DNA of 7,452 bases, from positions 1 through 7,452 of the forward strand of contig SKKZ01000129.1 in the NCBI GenBank assembly GCA_007123455.1. The letters run 5' to 3'. Below are positions 1 to 4,982 of this stretch, one piece after another; the stretch's first letter is position 1; each line of letters begins with the position of its first letter. The stretch is from Coriobacteriia bacterium. Its GTDB lineage: Bacteria > Actinomycetota > Coriobacteriia > Anaerosomatales > SLCP01. The notes under the pieces were generated by a model. It was not told where the DNA came from, searched no databases, and worked only from the letters and a program-made list of their open reading frames with translations. The position numbers and the translations under genes are program-made.

Positions 1-569
1 CGCGCGGAGAGATCGATGTGCTCCTGGGTCACGTCACTCTCGTCCTCGGCCTGGCGCTGCACCGTGCCGAGTTCCGATACCGAGTCGATGAACGCATCCA
101 GCGCCTCGGCCGGTATGCGTGCGATGACGAAACCTCGCAACGGTGCGCCGTCTGCAAGGGCCCCCGTGGCCTCGTAACGGTAGACAGGTATGTCTTCGTC
201 GGTGCTTATCTGGATGCCGGTCACGATGCCGTCCGCCTTGGCGACTTCGCCTCGCACATCTTCTACTGCGTCCTCGACATCGTCTACCTGGATCCGGACT
301 CCCACCGACCGGATGATGTAGCGCTCCTCGGCGGGTACCGTAGAGGCGTCGACCCCGGCGCCGTTCATCGGCGGGTCGAGCGGCGGCGCAGGCTCGACTT
401 CAAGGGAGTCGCGCGAGTACTTGGCCATGTCATCAACGAAAGTGACGGACTCGTCGCTGTCGACGGTCCCCACGATTCCGCATGACGTCAGGACAGAGAT
501 GCTCGCTAGAACTGCCAGCGCAAGCACCCATCGTCCGAGAGTATCGCGAAGTGCCACTGCCCGTTTCAT
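1..569 (-). CDS. DUF4349-domain lipoprotein, 5' part only (cut by left window edge)
   Basis: Reading leftward from ATG at 569 the frame stays open for 189 codons to the window edge, so the C-terminus is missing. The N-terminus is a lipoprotein signal: basic start (MKR), hydrophobic stretch at residues 13-27, and lipobox L27-T28-S29-C30, so C30 should be lipidated and the protein anchored outside the membrane. A polar, Pro/Asp-rich linker follows (about 31-80). From about residue 84 the sequence looks like the DUF4349 family: YIIRSVGVRIQVDDVEDA, then GFVIARIPAEALDAFIDSV, then a segment ending DVTQEHIDLSA. Family members usually continue with a coiled coil and a C-terminal membrane helix, which would lie outside the window. 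The biochemical function is unknown. GGAG sits 6 nt before the ATG and decides the start. It lies 97 bp downstream of the small membrane gene on the same strand and is probably co-transcribed with it. The family call is from recalled motifs, not a search. Confidence 0.78.
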   Translation of the reverse strand, partial: MKRAVALRDTLGRWVLALAVLASISVLTSCGIVGTVDSDESVTFVDDMAKYSRDSLEVEPAPPLDPPMNGAGVDASTVPAEERYIIRSVGVRIQVDDVEDAVEDVRGEVAKADGIVTGIQISTDEDIPVYRYEATGALADGAPLRGFVIARIPAEALDAFIDSVSELGTVQRQAEDESDVTQEHIDLSA

Positions 570-605
570 GCTCATCTCCCGTCATCGGAGCCGCGCCCGA
601 AACAG

Positions 606-644
606 CGGACGCCCCCATCACCGTTCTCGGCGGGAGGGCGTCCG
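606..644 (-). other. GC-rich stem-loop between the small membrane gene and the lipoprotein gene
   Basis: The 9-base arm CGGACGCCC (606-614) is perfectly complementary to GGGCGTCCG (636-644). Inside the loop a second small hairpin forms (CCG-TTCT-CGG, 621-630), and C615-C616 can pair with G633-G634 across a bulged A. Read leftward, the arm is followed by CTGTTTCGGG, which is too poor in T for a good intrinsic terminator. It may be a weak terminator, an attenuator or an mRNA-stabilising element between the two - strand genes. No separate promoter for the lipoprotein is evident between it and the ATG at 569. Confidence 0.4.
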
Positions 645-666
645 GGTCTTACCTGCAAAGGAGAGG

Positions 667-801
667 CTACTTCTGAATCTTCTCCTCCATCTTCTTCATC
701 TGAGTGGCAGCGTACGCGCCGAGCGCGACGCCGATCGCTACTACAATGAAGAAGACCAGGACAAAAGTGTTGAACAGGGCAGCTGCGATGTTCGCCGTCA
801 T
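667..801 (-). CDS. Small single-pass membrane protein, 44 aa, unknown function
   Basis: ATG at 801 opens a 44-codon frame ending in TAG at 669-667. I do not recognise a family. The protein starts MTANIAAALFNT, then has one strongly hydrophobic helix (about residues 9-32, rich in V, F, I, A and G), and ends in a short charged amphipathic tail, MKKMEEKIQK. This gives a one-helix membrane protein, probably with the Lys/Glu tail in the cytoplasm. The start is supported by GGAGGTGA 9 nt upstream (about 811-818), one of the best ribosome binding sites in the window, and by a promoter-like pair at 844-873. It reads away from mraZ and is followed 97 bp later by the lipoprotein gene, so the two may form one envelope-related unit. 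A longer antisense frame (1180-572) covers the same DNA but has Arg/Pro/Ser-rich shadow composition and no membrane or family signal. Confidence 0.68.
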   Translation of the reverse strand: MTANIAAALFNTFVLVFFIVVAIGVALGAYAATQMKKMEEKIQK

Positions 802-843
802 CGGGGAGTGTCACCTCCGTATCGCCCAACATGTCTGCCTGTG

Positions 844-873
844 ATTCTACTCTCACACGCACACAAGCAGCAA
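844..873 (-). promoter_or_regulatory. Candidate sigma70-type promoter for the small membrane gene
   Basis: On the - strand TAGAAT (849-844, five of six consensus bases) is preceded by TTGCTG (873-868, three of six) with an 18-bp spacer. A start near 838 would give a leader of about 37 nt, with the Shine-Dalgarno sequence in its expected place. The -35 is weak, so the call rests mainly on the -10 and on position. An imperfect inverted repeat (861-868/881-888) overlaps the -35 and could be an operator. Confidence 0.4.
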
Positions 874-1041
874 CCAGCAAGCATGTGTATCCCTGTCCCT
901 GGATTCTGTTGTCAGATCCGTTTCCCTTCCCATTCCTAAGACGCATCCGTTCAAACGTTGGTTCATTCCGAGTGCGTGGTGCCGGTATGCATCCCACCGA
1001 TTCAGGCGTCCCGGAGAGAGATGGTGGGGCAAATTCCCATG

Positions 1042-1078
1042 AAAGTGTTGCATAGTGGGATGTAGTGTCATAAAGTGT
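1042..1078 (+). promoter_or_regulatory. MraZ operator: four direct repeats with 10-bp period
   Basis: Four 7-bp boxes occur as AAAGTGT (1042-1048), ATAGTGG (1052-1058), GTAGTGT (1062-1068) and AAAGTGT (1072-1078). Each has the core AGTG and they are separated by exactly 3 bp. Boxes therefore repeat every 10 bp, about one DNA turn, so all face the same side of the helix. MraZ is known to bind such arrays upstream of its own gene: AAAGTG(T/G) boxes with 3-nt spacers in Mycoplasma, and TGGGN repeats with 5-nt spacers in E. coli. The second box here also contains TGGGA. The array ends 78 bp before the mraZ ATG and overlaps the candidate promoter, which suggests autoregulation of the whole cluster. 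Confidence 0.82.
1048..1076 (+). promoter_or_regulatory. Weak candidate promoter for the mraZ (dcw) operon, inside the MraZ boxes
   Basis: TTGCAT (1048-1053) and TAAAGT (1071-1076, four of six consensus bases) are 17 bp apart. A start near 1083 would give a leader of about 74 nt. Both hexamers overlap the MraZ boxes, so MraZ binding would occlude polymerase. The perfect -35-like TTGACA at 1078-1083 has no matching -10 at normal spacing (CG-rich at 1099-1109), so I do not use it as the anchor. The exact promoter is uncertain. Confidence 0.3.
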
Positions 1079-1156
1079 TGACATCACAGAGGCGCCATCG
1101 CCGGACAGAGGGTCGGCGGGACGCCGTGGGGAGCGAGCAGGGGAGGGCACGCGGAG

Positions 1157-1591
1157 ATGTTTCTGGGCGACTACCAGCACACGCTGGACGCCAAGGGGCG
1201 CGTCTCACTGCCTGCGAAGTTCCGGGGTGAGATGACCGGTCGTCTTGTCATCGCCAAGGGGTTCGAGGGATGCCTCTACGTGTATCCCGCGGATCGATAC
1301 ACCGAATTCGTCGACCGGCTCATGTCCCGTGACGATTTCAATCCGCAGTTCCGAAAGGTACGTCGTTTCTTCACGTCCGGTGCGGTCGAAACCGAGCTCG
1401 ACTCGGCGGGTCGTATCGGTCTGCCGCAGCTCCTGCGGGAGTACGCGGGTCTCGGGAAGGAGATCTCGATCACGGGTAACGGTGACCGGATAGAGATCTG
1501 GGACAGCGAGCAGTGGAACGCGTACAACGGCGAGACTACAGCCAACATCGAGCAGGATGCCGAGGAGCTCGCTGGACTCGGCTTGCTCTGA
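1157..1591 (+). CDS. mraZ: Transcriptional regulator MraZ
   Basis: This 144-residue protein has the standard MraZ length and two tandem SpoVT/AbrB-like domains. The first carries DAKGRVSLPAKFR (residues 11-23) and the second LDSAGRIGLPQLLR (81-94). MraZ forms ring-shaped oligomers that bind direct-repeat DNA and control the dcw cluster. The start is fixed by the typical opening MFLGDYQHTLDAKGR and by GGAGG (1142-1146) ten nt upstream; the GGAG touching the ATG is too close to serve. It is the first gene of the cluster, directly behind four 10-bp-spaced MraZ boxes. The stop (TGA, 1589-1591) lies inside the region that provides the ribosome binding site of rsmH, so translation of the two is probably coupled. 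Nothing in the protein looks degenerate. Confidence 0.97.
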   Translation: MFLGDYQHTLDAKGRVSLPAKFRGEMTGRLVIAKGFEGCLYVYPADRYTEFVDRLMSRDDFNPQFRKVRRFFTSGAVETELDSAGRIGLPQLLREYAGLGKEISITGNGDRIEIWDSEQWNAYNGETTANIEQDAEELAGLGLL

Positions 1592-1602
1592 GGACGTTGA
1601 GA

Positions 1603-2538
1603 ATGGAATACCGGCACACCCCAGTTTTGCCGGCCGAGGTCACGAAGTACCTATCGTTGCACCCCGGTTCGATTATCGTCGACTGTACCTTAGGCGGGGC
1701 AGGACACGCGAAGCGGATAGCAGATGCGATCGCTCCCACCGGGATACTGGTGGGCATTGACCAAGATGACGCAGCACTCATCGCAGCAGCAGACACACTC
1801 CGCCTCGGCCGGCAAATCACTCTTCTGAAGGGGAACTTCTCCGAACTCGATAGCCTGCTTGCGGAAGCGGGAGTCGCGTATGCCGACGGGTTCCTTTTCG
1901 ATCTCGGGGTCTCCTCGCCGCAACTGGACGTGGTCGAGCGCGGCTTCTCGTATCACGATGAGGCACCGCTCGACATGCGGATGAACCCCGAAGGAGGCGG
2001 CCTTACCGCCGCCGATATCGTGAACACCTACCAGGAGACCGTACTCGCGCAAGTGATCCGCGAGTACGGTGAGGAACGGTGGGCCTCGCGCATCGCAGCA
2101 TTCATCGTAGCAGCGCGAGGCCGCCGTCCTATCCGGACGACAGCCGAGCTTGTCGGGATCATCAAGGACGCGGTTCCGGCATCGGCACGTCGCGGAGGTC
2201 CGCACCCGGCCCGGCGCACGTTCCAGGCGCTGCGCATCGAGGTCAACCGGGAGCTCGAGGTGCTCGAGGAGGGGCTCCGTTCGGCGGTCAGGTGGCTCGT
2301 ACCGGGCGGACGGATTGTGGTCATCAGCTATCACTCTCTCGAGGACCGGGTCGTCAAACGTGTCTTCTCCGAGCTGGCGTCGGGGTGCGAGTGTCCGCCT
2401 GAGCTGCCTATCTGCTCATGCGGGAAGAAGCCGGTACTCCGCGTAGTCACACGACGCCCGGTCGTTCCCGGGCCGGAAGAGATAGAGGTTAACCCGCGGG
2501 CACGGAGCGCGAAGCTGCGGGCGGCAGAGCGAGTATGA
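1603..2538 (+). CDS. rsmH: 16S rRNA (cytosine(1402)-N(4))-methyltransferase RsmH (MraW)
   Basis: RsmH uses S-adenosylmethionine to methylate N4 of C1402 in the 16S rRNA P-site. The 311-residue product is full length. Visible family motifs are the opening MEYRHTPVLPAEV, SAM-binding DCTLGGAGHA (27-36), acidic GIDQD (51-55), DLGVSSPQLD (100-109), RGFSYHDEAPLDMRMNP (113-129), ARRTFQALRIEVNREL (203-218), GGRIVVISYHSLEDR (235-249) and the tail NPRARSAKLRAAER (297-310). Cysteines 262, 264, 271 and 273 form the cluster common in this family. I chose ATG 1603 rather than the upstream in-frame ATG at 1513. The latter would add 30 residues without homology inside mraZ, whereas 1603 has GAGG (1590-1593) at 9 nt. 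The gap to mraZ is 11 nt, which indicates one operon. Confidence 0.97.
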   Translation: MEYRHTPVLPAEVTKYLSLHPGSIIVDCTLGGAGHAKRIADAIAPTGILVGIDQDDAALIAAADTLRLGRQITLLKGNFSELDSLLAEAGVAYADGFLFDLGVSSPQLDVVERGFSYHDEAPLDMRMNPEGGGLTAADIVNTYQETVLAQVIREYGEERWASRIAAFIVAARGRRPIRTTAELVGIIKDAVPASARRGGPHPARRTFQALRIEVNRELEVLEEGLRSAVRWLVPGGRIVVISYHSLEDRVVKRVFSELASGCECPPELPICSCGKKPVLRVVTRRPVVPGPEEIEVNPRARSAKLRAAERV

Positions 2539-2579
2539 GTGGCTAGAGGCACACGGGACGGACGCAGGGAGGTGGAGAC

Positions 2580-3155
2580 GTGGCGTTGCCAGCTGTGAAG
2601 CGCGTGTTCGAGCACGAGGACATGAGGGTGCCACGTCTGCGCCTGGTCCGGGGATCCCGTGCTTCAGCGAAGAGGAAGGCGCGAGGAGCGGCTGCGTCCC
2701 GTTCACGTGCGTCCGAGGTCGCTCGGTGCAGGCGCGGATTTCGTGTCGCGTGCGTACTGCTGTTCATGATGGGAGCCATCGCCCTTGCGCGTGTGGAACT
2801 CACCGTACGGGCGACCGAGGCGTCGCTGACGGCGAACGCACTGCGTGCGGACATCGAAAGCGAGCGGGTCAGAGGAGAGTCCCTGGAGGCCCGCCGCATG
2901 GCACTCGCGACACCTTCTCGCATCGAAAGCATCGCTGAGTCTTCGATGGGTATGGGCTCAGCAGAGAGTGTCGCGTACATCGAGATGCCCGAAAGCCGTG
3001 AGGCTGTCGGCGGTTTCCAAAGTGCGGCCGCCGATTCTGACATGTCGGTGTCATCCCAGCGCGTCGCCGGAATCCTGGCGAGCATCATGCGGATGACCGC
3101 CGGCGAGGCGCAGGTGCTCCTCGTCGGCGATGCGGGGCTTGCTTCCTCGCGATGA
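2580..3155 (+). CDS. ftsL: FtsL/DivIC-type septum formation protein, unusually long (191 aa)
   Basis: Position between rsmH and ftsI and topology identify this as the FtsL-like divisome protein, a bitopic scaffold that with FtsB/DivIC activates septal peptidoglycan synthesis. It has a very basic cytoplasmic part (1-53, many Arg/Lys), one membrane helix (about 54-71, VACVLLFMMGAIALA) and a coiled coil outside (about 76-110). PSRIESIAESSMGM (112-125) matches the conserved end of FtsL/DivIC domains. A further 65 residues (127-191) extend past the usual end: an Ala/Ser/Asp-rich linker, then a partly hydrophobic stretch (161-185). Typical FtsL proteins are about 90-130 residues, so both ends are long. 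The start is GTG with an excellent GGAGGT (2568-2573) ahead of it; the 41-bp gap after rsmH is otherwise empty. The stop overlaps the ftsI start as ATGA. Primary sequence is weakly conserved in this family, so the symbol rests on position and topology. Confidence 0.82.
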   Translation: MALPAVKRVFEHEDMRVPRLRLVRGSRASAKRKARGAAASRSRASEVARCRRGFRVACVLLFMMGAIALARVELTVRATEASLTANALRADIESERVRGESLEARRMALATPSRIESIAESSMGMGSAESVAYIEMPESREAVGGFQSAAADSDMSVSSQRVAGILASIMRMTAGEAQVLLVGDAGLASSR

Positions 3156-4930
3156 CCCGCCGTCGGCGCGCAGGCGGTGTGCCGGTCGCGAAGCGGAGTC
3201 CTGCGAGACGCGTAGGCCGTGAGCGCCACGGCCTGACACTCGTTCTCATCATTCTCGCGCTGGTCATCATCAGTGGTCGTCTCATCTATCTGCAGGTCCA
3301 TGCCGCCCCGGCGTTCGCGGAGAAGGCGCAGAGTCAGCGGACTCGCGACATCGTGATCGCCCCCAAGCGAGGCACCATCTACGATCGCGAAGGCAACTCG
3401 CTCGCCGTGTCGCGTGAGGCGCGCACCATCTTTGCATCCCCGCGTTTCGTCACGGATCCCGCAGGTGCCGGGGAAGCACTCGCAGGTGTGCTCGGAGGTG
3501 ACCCCGAGGAGTATGCAGAGCGTCTGCAGAGGGATAGCGGGTTCGTCTACATCGCCCGCAAGGTCGATGTAGAGCACGCAGACTCAATAGAGTCTCTCGG
3601 CCTGAGCGGCATCGGTGTACTGAAGGATTCGCGACGGACGTACCCCTCCGGGGAGCTGGCCGCTCCGACGCTCGGGTTCGTCGGTATCGACGATGTGGGC
3701 CTCGGCGGCCTCGAGCAGTACTACGATTCGGTGCTCCGCGGTGAGCCGGGTTCGGTTCTCGCCGAGCGTGATCCCTTCGGACGGCCCATTCCCGGTGGCG
3801 TCATGCACTACGAGGACCCCGTCGATGGTGACAGTATCGTCCTGACCATCGACAAGGACATCCAGTACACCGCCCAGGTCGCCCTCCAGCGTGCGGTAGA
3901 TCAGTGGAGCGCTGCTGCCGGGTCCGTCATCGTCATGGATCCCCGTAATGGCGAGATACTCGCGATGGCATCGGTACCGGGGTTCAACCCCAACAAGTTC
4001 GCCGAAGCGGACGAGTCTGACTACCGGAATCGCCCTATCACCGATGTCTACGAGCCCGGCTCCACGTTCAAGACGCTCACCGCGGCAGCCGTTGTCGATG
4101 CCGGGCTATTCGAGCCCGAAAGTATGTTCGAGCTTCCTCCAAACCTCAAAGTGGGCGGGCGCACCATCAAGGAAGCGCACCCGCGCCCCACCGCCCACTG
4201 GACGCTCACGGAGATCGTCACGAACTCTTCGAATGTCGGTTCCGTCAAGATCGGCATGGCACTTGGCGAGCAGAGCCTTTACGACTACATCGAGCGCTTC
4301 GGCCTCACCGAGAAGACGGGTGTGGATTTCCCCGGCGAGGCTGTCGGCTACGTTCCCCGGGTCGAGCAGTGGTCGGCCACATCCATCGCGAACATCCCGT
4401 TCGGGCAGGGCGTATCGATGACTCCTCTGCAGCTTGCCCGGGCGCTATCTGCCGTCGCTAACGGGGGAGAGCTTGTGACCCCGCACTTCCTCCTCGATGC
4501 GCCGGAGGGTTCGCCTGTCGAGACCAGCTGGCCCAGGCGACGTGCGATCTCCGAGGATGCCGCAGCCGCGACACGCGAGATGCTGCGAGCGGCTGTCAGC
4601 GAGGGAACGGGCGGGGCAGCCGCCGTGGAGGGCTATGAGGTCGCCGGCAAGACGGGCACAGCGCAAAAGGCACGTACGGACGGTCGTGGCTATGAGGCCG
4701 GCAAGTATATCGGATCCTTCTCGGGCTTTCTGCCCGCCGACGACCCGCAGGTGCTCATCATCGTCATCATCGACGAGCCGAAGGGCGCTATCTACGGTGG
4801 AGTGGTCGCGGCCCCGGTCTTCTCAGAGGTCGCGCAGTTCGCTGTGTCGCATCTCAGGATACCGCCAAGCTCTGTTCGACCTGTTCAGAGCATGGATGGC
4901 GGAACGGTGACCTCGACACCCGAGCCGTAG
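3152..4930 (+). CDS. ftsI: Septal peptidoglycan transpeptidase, class B penicillin-binding protein (FtsI/PBP3 type)
   Basis: This D,D-transpeptidase cross-links septal peptidoglycan and works with FtsW at the divisome. The 592-residue protein has a short basic cytoplasmic end, one membrane anchor (about 28-48, LTLVLIILALVIISGRLIYL), a pedestal domain opening with KRGTIYDREGNSLA (72-85), and a C-terminal transpeptidase domain. The active-site motifs are intact: SxxK as S304-T-F-K307 in YEPGSTFK, SxN as S359-S-N361, and K500-T-G502 in AGKTGTAQK. FGQGVSMTPLQLARA (417-431) is also typical. It ends in a short Ser/Thr/Pro tail without PASTA domains, unlike SpoVD-type relatives. ATG 3152 overlaps the ftsL stop (ATGA) and has no clear ribosome binding site, so translational coupling is likely. 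GTG at 3179 is an alternative start with little effect on the product. Confidence 0.95.
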   Translation: MTRRRRAGGVPVAKRSPARRVGRERHGLTLVLIILALVIISGRLIYLQVHAAPAFAEKAQSQRTRDIVIAPKRGTIYDREGNSLAVSREARTIFASPRFVTDPAGAGEALAGVLGGDPEEYAERLQRDSGFVYIARKVDVEHADSIESLGLSGIGVLKDSRRTYPSGELAAPTLGFVGIDDVGLGGLEQYYDSVLRGEPGSVLAERDPFGRPIPGGVMHYEDPVDGDSIVLTIDKDIQYTAQVALQRAVDQWSAAAGSVIVMDPRNGEILAMASVPGFNPNKFAEADESDYRNRPITDVYEPGSTFKTLTAAAVVDAGLFEPESMFELPPNLKVGGRTIKEAHPRPTAHWTLTEIVTNSSNVGSVKIGMALGEQSLYDYIERFGLTEKTGVDFPGEAVGYVPRVEQWSATSIANIPFGQGVSMTPLQLARALSAVANGGELVTPHFLLDAPEGSPVETSWPRRRAISEDAAAATREMLRAAVSEGTGGAAAVEGYEVAGKTGTAQKARTDGRGYEAGKYIGSFSGFLPADDPQVLIIVIIDEPKGAIYGGVVAAPVFSEVAQFAVSHLRIPPSSVRPVQSMDGGTVTSTPEP

Positions 4931-4947
4931 TGAGCGTGACATCAGCA

Positions 4948-4956
4948 TGATAGAAT
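4948..4956 (+). promoter_or_regulatory. Candidate extended -10 promoter in front of murE
   Basis: The 52-bp gap between ftsI and murE contains TGA-TAGAAT, an extended -10 (TGn) with five of six consensus bases. No good -35 lies 16-18 bp upstream, where the ftsI stop is; extended -10 promoters can work without one. A start near 4963 would leave about 20 nt before the murE GTG, including its ribosome binding site. It could give murE and later genes transcription independent of mraZ. Sequence evidence alone is weak. Confidence 0.3.
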
Positions 4957-4982
4957 CCATCGTCCGATCGTGGTGAGAGAGT

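Larger units (their letters stand above)
802..1156. other. Divergent intergenic region between the small membrane gene and mraZ
   Basis: These 355 bp contain no convincing gene in any frame. They hold the ribosome binding site and promoter candidate of the leftward gene (to about 873) and an imperfect 8-bp inverted repeat (861-868 with 881-888, one mismatch) overlapping that promoter's -35. There is a short palindrome CGTT-CA-AACG at 948-957. The MraZ box array and a weak mraZ promoter candidate lie at 1042-1083. The mraZ leader has two small hairpins: GGCG-CCAT-CGCC (1091-1102) and CGGCG-GGA-CGCCG (1114-1126). In the roughly 75 bp between 958 and 1035 I see nothing I can name. Confidence 0.6.

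Noticed and set aside
18..485. 155-codon + strand frame at the left edge
   Set aside because: It is the shadow of the DUF4349 lipoprotein on the other strand, which has a lipobox, ribosome binding site and family motifs.
421..939. 172-codon + strand frame across the small membrane gene
   Set aside because: His/Arg-rich translation without domain or ribosome binding site; antisense to the lipoprotein 5' end and the small gene.
1078..1083. Perfect TTGACA as -35 of the mraZ promoter
   Set aside because: No -10-like hexamer exists 15-19 bp downstream; the region is CG-rich. The match overlaps the last MraZ box and may be fortuitous.
572..1180. 202-codon - strand frame spanning the mraZ start and the intergenic region
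   Set aside because: Composition is Arg/Pro/Ser-rich with no family signal. It would read through the MraZ boxes and conflicts with the better-supported 44-aa gene in another frame.
1513..1602. Upstream ATG extending rsmH by 30 residues into mraZ
   Set aside because: The added residues are not RsmH-like, and the ATG at 1603 has the canonical N-terminus and its own ribosome binding site.
1690..2334. 214-codon - strand frame opposite rsmH
   Set aside because: Antisense to a highly conserved gene, with no recognisable motif.
2543..3577. 344-codon open frame on the - strand opposite ftsL and the start of ftsI
   Set aside because: It is antisense to two well-supported genes, Arg/Ser/Ala-rich with no recognisable domain, and long antisense frames are common in GC-rich DNA.
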